A stretch of 64,000 nt of DNA from contig JAQFVV010000157.1 in assembly GCA_028023455.1 (NCBI GenBank), positions 496,001-560,000 on the forward strand, in the 5' to 3' direction. Positions 10,667 to 21,424 of the stretch are shown piece by piece. Numbering within the stretch: the first letter of the stretch is position 1; every line of letters begins with the position of its first letter. A model generated the notes under the pieces. The model was not told where the DNA came from and ran no database searches. It saw only the letters and a program-made list of their open reading frames with translations. Source of the DNA: Epiperipatus broadwayi. Its lineage: Eukaryota; Onychophora; Udeonychophora; Euonychophora; Peripatidae. The position numbers and the translations under genes were made by a program.

Positions 10667-11686
10667 CATTAAGTTATTCTTGGTGATAGGGAAAGTTTGC
10701 AATATAAGATTTTCTCATAGTATAGCAGAATATGAGAATTAGATTAACATATATTAATAAAATTTATAAATAATTTAGAATAAAAATAAATATAAAATAG
10801 ATTTTTTTAGACAGCTAACTATTTATAAACATTATAAAGATGTTTAAAATAATTGTAACTAGACTATAGATCCAACCATGGTTTTATTAATCTTTGAATT
10901 TACTCATCAACTATGTGATGGATAATTTGTTTGCCACATCTAAATAACTTAGAAGCTGTTAATTATTATTTCTGAAATAGATAAGCATAGCAATCATGAA
11001 TAGTCTCTTATGTGAAGCAATTGGTTTTTTGATATCTGATCAAAAATAAATGAAAAGATAGTAAGCTATTGCAAGAGAGTGAACTTGGCTGAACAAGTGA
11101 TATTTCTCATAGTAATATTTAATTGCATAACCAGAAGTTTAGTTTGAGTAGTTTTTCTCCATCATTCAACAGAAAAAAAATTTGTCAAATTATTTTCAAG
11201 GAATGATAATTAAAGGATGTTATTAAAAATTATTTTGGATCTAACATTTTACAGATGGAGTAAAAAAGTTAAACTGTAATCCATGTTTCTACATTTTCCT
11301 AGAAAATACAACTGATTACAAATAAAAAATAATTGCTAATTGCAATCATTTAGAATGAAAATAAGAAAAAAATCTTTTTTTGAATATGGAGCTACAAGGG
11401 CTCTGAAAGCGCTAAGTCTGAAAAATAGAATAGATATAAAAAAGCCTACAAATTATTACATATAAAAGTTTCACCGTAACGCATTTATTTGCAGCGTATT
11501 AGTAATTATTAAATATAATAAAGAGACAAATATACATGCAAAAATATTAAAATTAATAGTTTCAGTTATTATTTAATATTTATAATTAATAAATTCAGGT
11601 GGAAATAAAAAAAAACTAGTCCATAAATATTTATTTTTTCTATCATTATTGTATAAAGATGTACTATATAAATATAAATGGTGCTA
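10667..11686. other. non-coding, no recognised feature
   Basis: AT-rich DNA without a supported reading frame or paired repeat. Confidence 0.4.
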
Positions 11687-11854
11687 ATTTAGAGTTTTCT
11701 CCACCATTTTGAATTCTAAGGCCCACTCAAAACCATCACTAACACATCTAAGTGATACATGACATCAAATAATTTACACAGGGTCACTTAAATGTGTCAG
11801 TAGTGGTTTTAGGTGGTTCTTAGAATTCAAAATGGTGGAGAGCACACTCTAAAT
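11687..11854. repeat. foldback repeat
   Basis: Arms at 11687-11752 and 11785-11854 are inverted copies (for example CCACCATTTTGAATTCTAAG against its complement near 11820-11838), separated by about 30 bp. The right arm is in the same orientation as the right end of the composite element at 15486. Confidence 0.85.
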
Positions 11855-11865
11855 CAGTCCAATCC

Positions 11866-12411
11866 AAACCAGGCTTATAATTTTGAAATATTAAAATATA
11901 AATTTTATTACAATAATGATGGCACTTTGTGCTGAAGTATGCAGGGAAAGAAAAGAATGATTTGGATGATACAAAGTATTGTCCAAAAAATCCAGAAGTC
12001 CGATCAAACCAAGTTTATAATTTTGAAATATTAAAAGCTTATAACTTCTAAAATATGAATATTATTACAATATATGCCTATAACCACATGTTTGAATAAA
12101 CATAAAATTAATCAAACTAAGATTATAGTTTTGAATTACTAAAAGATTATAATTTTTAGAATGTGAATTTTATTATAATATATGCCTATAACCACATGTT
12201 CAAATAACATAAAATTGATCAAAACAAGCTTATAATTTTGAATTACTAAAAGGGTATAACTTCTAAAATACTAATTTTAATACAATAATGATGGCACTTT
12301 GTGCTGCAGTATGTGGGGAAAGGGATGTGTTTCATGATACAAAGTATTGTCCAAAAAATGCAAAAGTCCCATCAAACTAAGCTTATAATTTTTAAAATAC
12401 TAAAAGTTTAC
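11866..12411. repeat. 107/153-bp tandem array, left part
   Basis: Units share AAACCAAGCTTATAATTTTG and a TACTAAAAGCTTATAACTTC block. Two consecutive units are 107-108 bp and carry ATATGCCTATAACCACATG. Others are about 153 bp and instead carry ATGATGGCACTTTGTGCTG and AAGTATTGTCCAAAAAAT. The array is interrupted at 12411 by the PLE dimer and resumes at 15041. Confidence 0.8.
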
Positions 12412-12591
12412 ATTTGTCTGAAGGTTTGTAATGATGGTATATTATAAGATGTGATATGTTGGACTATTTCCATCATTTATGAGTGAATGTTGAATGTAAA
12501 GAAAATTTTAAACTTTATTTAGAACTTTCCAAATACAAACAACTTGTTAATAATAACACACAAATAGACAATACAGGTTAGTAATTACACA

Positions 12592-12628
12592 ACGTTTCAA
12601 GTAGTATTATTCTCCACTCTTCTTCAGG
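12592..12628 (-). ncRNA. hammerhead-like core, PLE left copy
   Basis: On the minus strand the order is CTGAAGA, AG, a possible stem AGTGG/CTACT with loop AGAATAATA, T, then GAAACG. This resembles the CUGANGA, stem II, GAAA core of hammerhead ribozymes, which are known in PLE terminal repeats. Extra bases flank stem II, and I could not pair stems I and III, so activity is doubtful. Confidence 0.4.
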
Positions 12629-12665
12629 TGTTGCTGGCCTATATGCACAGTGACAATAATCACTT

Positions 12666-12744
12666 AGAAGTTGAACTCACACCTTTAGATTCTTGAATAT
12701 CGAATTTTTAAGGCAAACGCTCTAACCAACTGATTTATTCTGTC
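12666..12744 (-). repeat. tRNA-like segment in PLE 3' region, left copy
   Basis: The minus strand contains AATCAGTTGGTTAGAGCGT (A-box-like), an anticodon-arm-like TTTGCCTTAAAAATTCG and GTGTGAGTTCAACTTC (T-arm-like). The equivalent at 14733-14810 has the better A box AGCTCAGTTTGTAGAGCG. A further antisense B-box-like GGTTGGTTCAAATCC lies at 12788-12802. This may be a SINE remnant caught in the PLE 3' untranslated region. Confidence 0.45.
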
Positions 12745-12828
12745 AAAGGCAACATATAGTAGAAATTTGATATATTTATATATGAGGGTTGGTTCAAATC
12801 CTCCTGAGTCCATCTAATTATTTTTAAT

Positions 12829-13676
12829 TTATTTTTTCCTAAGAGCAAGATTAATTAGAGGCTTCCATACATTGTGTATTGCCACACTGGGTTGACTTAT
12901 AGGATTATTTACCATTGTCATATGAGCAGCTTCCTTGAATTTTCTTCTATGCATTTTTTCCTCTTTATCCAATATCTTTGTATTTTCCCACTTAAGCATA
13001 TGGTCATTAGTACATACATGATCTGCTATGGTAGACACATCTGTTTTTCTCTTTTAACCATTAGTTTGTGCTCTTTCAATTGCTGTTCAACAGGGCGACA
13101 GGTCTCACCAATATATTTCCTTCCACATTCACATGGTATTTCATAGATGCAGTTTTTGTTCTTCAGCATTTCCAGTTTAGGCTTAGTAGAAGTAAGCATT
13201 CCTCGAAGTGTGGTATGGCTTTGGAAAGCAGTTCTAATGTTATATTGACTGCAGATTTTCTTTAATTTGTCTACCATTCCTGGTATGTATGAATACACTA
13301 CCATACCAATAACTGTTTTCTCTTTTGGTGTCTCTTTGTGTTGTCTATTGAAGGTTTTTCTGATGACTGCTGATGGATAACCATTCTTCATAAGCATTTG
13401 TTCTATGTGAATCTTTTCTTTTTCCAAATCACTGGTTTCTGAACAAACCTCCTTTGCTCTGTTCCATAGTGATAGTACAATTCCTTGTTTAGTGCTTCTT
13501 GTATGATTGGATGTATATGCCAAGTATTTGCCAGTGTGTGTTGGTTTCCTATACACTGTTGTTTTTACTTTGCCCTGAGGGAGTCTTGTCACAAGAACAT
13601 CCAAGAATGCCAATTTTTGTTCTTGTTCTGATTCCATTATGAATTTAATTGTAGGAGATATGTTGTTAATGTGCAT
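12829..13676 (-). pseudogene. PLE thumb and GIY-YIG endonuclease, left copy
   Basis: This encodes the C-terminal half of a Penelope-like polyprotein. A 216-codon frame starts MHINNISPTIKF and continues ESEQEQKLAFLDVLVTRLP, VYRKPTHTGKYL, SNHTRSTKQGIV, MKNGYPSAVIRKTF and IRTAFQSHTTLRGML, then enters the endonuclease: CIYEIPCECGRKYIGETCR. It stops at MCLP. One frame over (13038-12829) the domain continues STIADHVCTNDHMLKW, TKILDKEEKMHRRKFKEA to a natural-looking end ALRKK. The GIY-YIG core residues, the Arg and a Glu in the RKFKEA block can be seen. The break therefore lies inside the nuclease. The same break is in the right copy. RT motifs A-C are missing because of 5' truncation. Confidence 0.9.
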
Positions 13677-13680
13677 CTAC

Positions 13681-14640
13681 ATGGAAGAACTTGAAACTAC
13701 AGCTATAAATACTACTCTATATCCACCTAAAGTGTGGCTTTGATATGTTGAGGATACATTTGTGGTATGGCCACATGGTGAAGTAAAATTACAGTCATTC
13801 TGGATGCACATTAACAACATATCTTCTACAATTAAATTCACAATGGAATCAGAACAAGAACAAAAATTGGCATTCTTGGATGTTCTTGTGACAAGACTCC
13901 CTCAGGGCAAAGTAAAAACAACAGTGTATAGGAAACCAATACACACTGGAAAATACTTGGCATATACATCCAATCATACAAGAAGCACTAAACAAGGAAT
14001 TGTACTATCACTATGGAACAGAGCAAAGGAGGTTTGTTCAGAAACCAGTGATTTGGAAAAAAAAGATTCACATAAAACAAACACTTATGAAGAATGGTTA
14101 TCCATCAGCAGTCATCAGAAAAACCTTCAATAGACAACACAAAGAGACACCAAAAGAGAAAACAGTTATTGGTATGGTAGTGTATCCATAAATACCAGGA
14201 ATGGCAGACAAATTAAAGAAAATCTGCAGTCAATATAACATTAGAACTGCTTTCCAAAGCCATACCACACTTCGAGGAATTCTTACTTCTACTAAGCCTA
14301 AACTGGAAATGCTGAAGAACAAAAACTGCATCTATGAAATACCATGTGAATGTGGAAGGAAATACATTGGTGAGACATGTCGCCCTGTTGAACAGCAATT
14401 GAAAGAATACAAACTAATGGTTAAAAGAGAAAAACATATGTGTCTACCATAGCAGATCATGTATGTACTAATGACCATATGCTTAAGTGGGAAAATACAA
14501 AGATATTGGATAAAGAGGAAAAAATGCATAGAAGAAAATTCAAGGAAGCTGCTCATATGACAATGGTAAATAATCCTATAAGTCAACCCAGTGTGGCAAT
14601 ACACAATGTATAGAAGCCTCTAATTAATGTTGCTCTTAGG
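13681..14640 (+). pseudogene. PLE RT end plus GIY-YIG endonuclease, right copy
   Basis: This plus-strand partner of the left copy begins about 120 bases earlier in the protein: MEELETTAINTTLYPPKVWL, stop, YVEDTFVVWPHGEV. The usual RYVDD motif is therefore damaged twice: Arg to stop (CGA to TGA, a CpG transition) and Asp to Glu. It continues FLDVLVTRLPQGKV, VYRKPIHTGKYL, then a shift near 14060, a stop at 14189-14191, and IYEIPCECGRKYIGETCR. The nuclease shift after MCLP is shared with the left copy. STIADHVCTNDHMLKW follows, then a further stop (Trp to TAG) near 14610. It is dead. Most differences from the left copy are single-base changes after insertion. Confidence 0.9.
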
Positions 14641-14732
14641 AAAAAAAAATTAGACTTCTTATAAAAAAAAAAATTGAAGGACTCAGAAAGATTTGAACCA
14701 ACCCTATCAAATTTCTACTATATGTTGCCTTT

Positions 14733-14810
14733 GACAGAATAGCTCAGTTTGTAGAGCGTTTGCTTTAAAATTCGATATTCAAGAATCTAAAGATGTGAGT
14801 TCAACTTCTA
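14733..14810 (+). repeat. tRNA-like segment in PLE 3' region, right copy
   Basis: AGCTCAGTTTGTAGAGCG is a good pol III A-box context. It is followed by TTTGCTTTAAAATTCG and, after a long variable part, GTGAGTTCAACTTC. It mirrors 12666-12744 in the other arm. Confidence 0.45.
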
Positions 14811-14846
14811 AATGAAGATTGTCATTGTGCATATAGTCCAGCAACA

Positions 14847-14884
14847 CATGAAGAAGAGTGAAGAATAATACTATTCGAAACATT
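14847..14884 (+). ncRNA. hammerhead-like core, PLE right copy
   Basis: CATGAAGAAGAGTG, loop, CTATTCGAAACATT is the plus-strand equivalent of the left-arm core. The leading C of CTGA is changed and stem II is weaker, so this copy is more degraded. Confidence 0.3.
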
Positions 14885-15040
14885 GTGTAATTACTAACCT
14901 GTATTGTCTATTTGTGTGTTATTACTAACAAGTTGTTTGTATTTGGAAAGTTTAAATAAAGTTTAAATTTTCTTTACATTCAACATTCACTCATAAATGA
15001 TGAAAATAGTCCAACATATCACATCTTACTAAAAGTTTAC

Positions 15041-15170
15041 AACTTCTAAAATACAAATTTTATTTCAGTTTATGCCTATAACTACATGTTGAAATAATGT
15101 AAAATTGATCAAACCAAGCTTATAATTTTAAATACTAAAAGCTTATAGTTTCTAAAATATGGCAGTTGAA
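15041..15170. repeat. 107-bp tandem array, right remainder
   Basis: ACTTCTAAAATACAAATTTTA, then TATGCCTATAACTACATG, then AAACCAAGCTTATAATTTTA continues the array broken by the PLE dimer at 12411. Confidence 0.8.
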
Positions 15171-15562
15171 AGAGAAGTTGGCTAAAAGAAAGCATATTAA
15201 TTTTACAATTAATCAGATTTTTTTCTTGCTAGAAAGAAACTAATGTTGCATGCTTCTTTTGTTACATGTAGTTAAAAAAATAGAGATAAGAAGAAACAGC
15301 ATTGTTCACATTTGATCTCCTAATGTGGAAAAAAATGAACGAAAAAAAATAATGGACACATTGATTTGATCAAGCATAGTTGTATGAAATTGTTGCTTTA
15401 ATTTTTTAATTATTGATGTAAATTGTGATTTTGCAACAAATGATCATCTCATCACCATGTATGGATTATTCAATGCCATTTATTTCTTAGATGTGTCAGT
15501 GGTGGTTTTGGGTGGTCCTTAGAATTCAAAAATGGCAGAGAATGTACTGTAAATTGGTACCA

Positions 15563-17428
15563 AATAAATTTAGTGCGTATAAAAAATTGGATATTGTAGC
15601 CATTTTTTTTAGTTTTCAAGATTCTATGAATTCTTTTAAATAGAAGAAAGTTTGTTCTTCAAGAATTGCTCTGATGTAGCATGTCATATGCTTGCTTCAG
15701 CTGATTCATTGACATTTTGTTTCTTTTTTAAAGTGCATGTAAACTATAAGCATGATGTCAACAGAAATCCCAGTACTTGTTGCTGCTTGAAAATCTCTTT
15801 GTAATGGCATATCTTGAGTTGAGATCAGATAAAATTTGAATTTTTTATTAATATTTTTAATATTATGTTCACTTAATTTTTTTCTTTTCTGCTGAGTTTA
15901 TTAGTTTGCATAGAGAAGACAAAGGCAGATTTTTTTAATCGACCAAAGTCAATAATGAAATAGATTAAAAATACACTGACAATTCGCATTTCAAGGCCTT
16001 CAATGTGATAAAAATGTAATCACGGAATATCGGTTGTAAGTATTCAATTTTAATTATTTGAATAGTATTTAAAATTTTTTTTTAATTATTTAATAAATGG
16101 TATAATTTATTAATGTGTTTATATTAGTGTGTCTGTGCACTATATAAATTTATTATTAAGTCATTTATGCTCTTTATTATAGAGTATATAAATTTGTATT
16201 CAAATATAACAAAAGTGGTTTATATACAATGTAATTTTGAGTCTCTGATCCAAGTTTGAGACAACCTTATTTTATAGACATAATGATTCTCAAAATGTTT
16301 AATTATTTATTAATGTAATTATATTTGTATTAGTGTATTTGTGTTTGTATAACAAGTAATGATTTACATATATAGAGCAACGCAATGTAAATTTTAATAC
16401 TGATTATCAGATGTACAGAAATATTGCAGTAAAGCATTCACAAAATTTAATGGGCATAATACCACGTGAAAATATAAACACTTAAAACCATCAGAGAGAT
16501 TTCAAATGGTGTGTGTATGATGATAGCCACAATGATTATGTATATACCACATGGAATTGTATGCAGGCAAATAATCAAATTCTGATTCTTGCCTATGCCT
16601 TGATACTAATGCTGTGAAGTCAGTAGTTTTGCCACATCTTGCATTACATTATTTTCAAGTCTATAGCTAGAAAATGAGCTATATGCAAATAAATTACATC
16701 TCTGTAGGACAATAAATATAACAAGACAGCATCATGAAGAATATAAACATCACTGGTGTACACAAAAAATATAAAATGAAGAGGTGGTACTCATTTTATC
16801 ATTGATACAGACAGTAGCCTACAATTTCTAGTTTTAGATAGACAAGAAGCCAATTGCTATGATGACAAATGCATATCTGACTTCTGGAGATGATTTGTTT
16901 GGAGATGATTTGTTTTGTATCTTGTTTGGAGATGATTTTTTTTGTATCTTTTATTAGGATGAATCTTTTTCTTATAGACATCTTTGATATTTGTTAACTT
17001 TTGGGTACAAGATAAAAATGAAGAATTCTTATGCGAATAGATTTGGAGATTCTGAAATTATGGATTATCTCAGGTAAGAAATATTATATACAGTTTGAAA
17101 GATCATTTTGTGAGGAATACTGAGAAATTATCAATGAAGATGTAATTTAAACTTAATGATAAATTAGAAATTATGAACAAACAAAATAACAATTATGTCG
17201 GAAGTTGAAATTTCTTTTGATCCCCATTTTTAATGATAATCACTATTTGTCTTAGCCTTATTGTTTTCCTCAATTTGTCTAGTTTCTATCAATGTAAAGT
17301 TTTTTGCTATAACATTATTAAAACTGAAATTATTGTAAAAATTGTGTCTCAAGTCAGTTTTTTTTTTCAAAAATTCAATATGGCGCCTGGGTGTGCAAGC
17401 TGTTAACTAAGCTAAATAGTTAAATCAG
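15563..17428. other. non-coding, no recognised gene
   Basis: There is a short local repetition GGAGATGATTTGTTT (three partial copies, 16885-16940). Otherwise I see only AT-rich DNA. Confidence 0.4.
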
Positions 17429-17493
17429 AAAGCCCAAGGAAACAATAATTATATTGAATATATATATAATATAATTCTTGTTTCCTTGGACTT
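17429..17493. repeat. 65-bp hairpin (MITE-like)
   Basis: The arms AAAGCCCAAGGAAACAATAA (17429) and TTGTTTCCTTGGACTTT (ends 17493) are inverted copies around an AT loop. No target duplication is clear. Confidence 0.7.
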
Positions 17494-17826
17494 TATAATT
17501 TAACAAATTTTCCAAATGTTATTAATCATTTAAAAAGAAATAAGTATTTGTGTTTTCTTGAAATTGAAGCATTAAAATTATGAAATGACATTGACTTCTT
17601 AAAAATCATTCTACTGTTGATACCCCCTCCTCCCACCTCATCAAAATCAGTAATTAATTAAGAATATCTTTAAACAAAAGCAAAATTCATTAAAATTTTT
17701 TGCTTTATCAAAATGCTCTTTAGGTTAATCTTATTTCTTTATTTGTAAAACAACAAAAACTTAAACAATATTCTAGACAAAAACTCATTAATAATTACAA
17801 GTTATTAATGTAATAGCAATGATAAT

Positions 17827-18241
17827 TCTAAGGCAATATGTAACTTGCTTATACTGAATACACGTCCACACACATGTGAAAAGGTACATGATCTCCAATA
17901 TACTATTTCGTGCAAAATCAGTAATCATAAGTTGGGCCATATCGTAATTTCCCACACATATATACAATAAATGCTCAGTTTATATTAACATAGCAATTCC
18001 TCAAAATAGTTGGAAGGGTGAAAAGATTGAAGTCGTTCCATTAAAGTTTGAGGATTTGCTATCTTAATATAAACTGAGTACTGATTGTATATACGTGTGA
18101 GAAATTATGACCTGGTCCAACAGATGAGTGTTGGTTCGGATCATGTATCCTTTTCGCATGTGTGTGGTCATGTGCAATGGTTGTTGAGATGGAGTGGAGG
18201 ATAAATAGACTGAAAAATCTTGAGTGCAAACCCTCTGCTTA
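17827..18241. mobile_element. inverted-dimer repeat with 15-bp TSD
   Basis: The direct repeat AATAGCAATGATAAT (17812-17826 and 18242-18256) brackets a unit made of two inverted copies of one sequence. Shared blocks include CACACACATGTGAAAAGG, a GATACATGATC block, GACCAGGTCATAATTTC and CTCAGTTTATATTAA. The arms meet near 18000-18060, and the left arm lacks about 50 bp present in the right. Related sequence lies at 20280-20440 and, weaker, at 55000-55130. The long duplication suggests a retroposition-type mechanism, not a cut-and-paste one. No coding is present. Confidence 0.75.
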
Positions 18242-18256
18242 AATAGCAATGATAAT

Positions 18257-19324
18257 AGATTAAAAATAATTTACAGTTAGAAAGAGTTTAAGAATAAATT
18301 TAAACAGCAAGAACAGAAATCACATAGAAGATAAAACGTTTTTAAAAAATGACATTAAAATGTGTTTTTTCTCAAAAATAGTAAAGAGTTTTTTTGTTTC
18401 AATGAAGTTCGTTAATTTATCTTCTTAATAAAGATTAGAAATATAATTATTTAATTGTTTTAATCCCCCATCCCCCAGATGTTTTATTGCCCCCCACCTA
18501 ACATTTTAAATAACTAATAACACAATTTTTCTACGTAATCAGCCATAAACAGGGTATCAAAGAACAAAAGCCTCTTTTCAATAATCATGATTTAAGATTT
18601 TTTCTATCTTTGGCCATTATAGTATACAACTTTGTTTAAATCATTATATAATAATAATTTCTATATAGTTATAAAACACAACGTAATTTGATCAGTTAAG
18701 TTGGTGGGTGTGTATGTATATTATAGATTTCATTTTTAAATCTAAACTTCATTTTCAAAAGCCTAAATTAAAATAGATAATTCACATCACAAAGTTTCTT
18801 TTATTATTCATAATTTTTTAAAAATATATATATATATTACTTAGACTGCTATATGAATTCTAAGCTATTTTACTTTTTTTATTTTTATTTCCTTCATTTA
18901 ATTCATTTTAAACGATGCCAACTCATCAAATCAAGAGTGGTCTGCTTCCTGATTCTTTTATTAAAATATTGTAATGCATACAATTTTTTTTATAAGAATT
19001 ACCAAAATTTATCTTAAACTACTTTTTTTTCCAACTTAGAAATTTATCATTGAAAACTTTAAAATCAAAACAGTTATGACTTAAGTTACTTATAGATCTT
19101 TACTTTAAACAAATTATTCAGTAAATAGACACTATATTTTGTAATCAAAATAATTTTTAAAGTATTTGAATCATTAATTTTTATTTTAAAAACGTGAATA
19201 ATGTTTTGAAATGTGCAACTTTAATCACTGGTGCTATATTCTACTTTTACAAATTTTAATTATTGAAAAATTTCAAGTTCTATATAAATCTATCTATAGA
19301 ATTGATTCAACCAATAAATAAGAT
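18257..19324. other. non-coding, no recognised feature
   Basis: AT-rich DNA with short C-runs (CCCCCATCCCCC near 18465). No gene was found. Confidence 0.4.
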
Positions 19325-20002
<678 letters not shown>

Positions 20003-20188
20003 TTGAAGAAAAATAAACAAACTACAACAATAAAAACATTTTATAATACAAACAATAGTTGATGTTTTTGAAATTTTTAATGTATATGCAGTACATATGT
20101 TGAAATACAAAACAAAACATTTATGTTACTAATGTCTCTAAAAATATATATACATATTTCTCTCTTTACAACAAGAAGATACATTATT

Positions 20189-20523
20189 AATGAATAACAT
20201 TTTTGTAGTGTAATATTCACTACACCACTCTCATGCAAAGTAGGGAATGTTTTCTATCCACTTGTCACACCTTGTGAAGGGATGTATTCATAAACATATG
20301 ATCAAAAACATGTGAAAAAGATCTATAATTCCCACCATGAACATTTTGTGCTGAACCATCATTTATCAGTTGGTCCAGACCACAATCTCTTACACATATC
20401 TTTATCATTGTTCAGTATATATATATATAGATAGCAAATTACTACAATTTAATTGATGTGTCAAATATGCAGCCCTCACAACATGGTGTAGTGAAAATTA
20501 CACTATAGAAATGTTATTCATTG
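20189..20523. mobile_element. 335-bp TIR element
   Basis: The ends AATGAATAACATTTTTGTAG, then TGTAATATTCACTACACCA, recur inverted at 20484-20523 (TGGTGTAGTGAAAATTACAC, then TATAGAAATGTTATTCATT). The interior shares a block with the inverted dimer at 17827 (AAAGATCTATAATTCCC, GTTGGTCCAGACC, ACACATATC, then GATAGCAAAT). No coding is present. It is a MITE-like member of the same repeat group. Confidence 0.75.
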
Positions 20524-20744
20524 TTGGGTATTAAGAAGAAACTGTACTTTTTTTTTAAAAAAAAAAGATTAGTAATATATTTTTAATCATTATTTTAAAA
20601 TGTAAAAAGTAAAAAACTCAACAGAATTAAATATTCATCAAAATCAAATATTATATATGGATAAACATTTTTTATATAGATTTACAATGGCACATAAAAA
20701 TGTAGAACTATAACTAACAAATCATTCATTATTTTCAAATATTA

Positions 20745-21125
20745 CCAATTCTAGCAAGATGATTTGTCAAAGCTTAATAGTTTTTCTGATATAGCTTCTC
20801 TTCTCTATATCAATGAACTTCCTTACCTCATTTTAGATTATTTACAATCTCTTGAGATTCAGTTTAAGACAACAAGCCATCATATTTACTGTCATCTCTT
20901 CTACTGAATGTCTAGCACAATTCCATTTCATTTTCTTAATTATATCAATAAAATCAATAATATATATTTAATTTCTCATTATATATTTTGCTTCATATCT
21001 CTTCTTGCTATTGTCAATGTACATTTATAAATATTGTGCTGTGTGATCTGAAATTTCAGCACTGCTCTTCTATTAAGCATCTAAACCTCAGATTCTTAAG
21101 TAATATACTAAACATATTTATTAAA
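20745..21125 (-). pseudogene. RTE LINE 3' relic
   Basis: On the minus strand, broken frames match the C-terminal block of the RTE copies at 1150 and 39300. GGAATTGTGCTAGACATTC and AGAGATGACAGTAAATATG correspond to KWNCARH and RRDDNRW in the better copy. No usable frame remains. Confidence 0.55.
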
Positions 21126-21286
21126 AATCGTAAAAAATAAGAAAATTTCAGATCATATCTAAATTATTTTCACAATTAAAGAAAATTTTGTTATCAAATT
21201 TAGTATATGTTGCATGCCTATTAAGAAAAGATTGAAAAGAATGAATCAGTTAAGAAAAAAAAATCTATTTTATGTAATTTGTGAAG

Positions 21287-21424
21287 AAGAAATGATGCAA
21301 TCTACTTTATCAAGAGCCTTTGATAAATCAAAATGAATGACACCAAGTCTCTGCTGATCCTCAAGGGCAAGTGCTATATAATCATAAATACTAAGATTAG
21401 TTTCCATTGATCTATTGAAGCAGT
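21287..21424 (-). pseudogene. LINE reverse transcriptase fragment (motif A)
   Basis: One minus-strand frame of 46 codons reads NRSMETNLSIYDYIALAL, then DQQRLGVIHFDLSKALDKVD. FDLSKALDKVD matches the palm motif A (FLDLSKAFDxVxH) of Jockey/CR1/R1-type LINEs, preceded by the typical RSTE-like block. It differs in style from the RTE copies nearby, so it comes from a different LINE. The first catalytic Asp is kept. Confidence 0.65.

Larger units (their letters stand above)
12400..15040. mobile_element. head-to-head Penelope dimer
   Basis: Two PLE copies lie in opposite orientation, joined near 13677/13678. The outer ends are inverted copies (TAAGATGTGATATGTTGGAC at 12445, its complement ending at 15028). 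One 12-bp target-site duplication CTAAAAGTTTAC at 12400-12411 and 15029-15040 flanks the whole unit. The left side has 33 extra bases (12412-12444) between the duplication and the repeated end, like the short tail reported for Penelope-type terminal repeats. The single duplication implies that both copies entered in one event. Both are 5'-truncated, at different points. Confidence 0.85.
11687..15554. mobile_element. composite element with about 70-bp inverted ends
   Basis: The left end (ATTTAGAGTTTTCTCC, ACCATTTTGAATTCTAAG) is inverted relative to the right end at 15486-15554 (TTAGATGTGTCAGTGGTGG, CCTTAGAATTCAAAAATGG, CTGTAAAT). The flanks TGGTGCTA (11679-11686) and TGGTACCA (15555-15562) match 6 of 8, compatible with an old 8-bp duplication as made by hAT transposases. 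Inside lie an extra copy of the end, a tandem array and a PLE dimer. No transposase is present. Without the PLE dimer the element would be about 1.2 kb. The alternative is that independent copies of one foldback repeat happen to flank the array. Confidence 0.5.

Noticed and set aside
13366-13386. CTGATGACTGCTGATGG as a hammerhead core
   Set aside because: It lies in PLE coding sequence, lacks a following GAAA at stem II distance, and is explained by codons.
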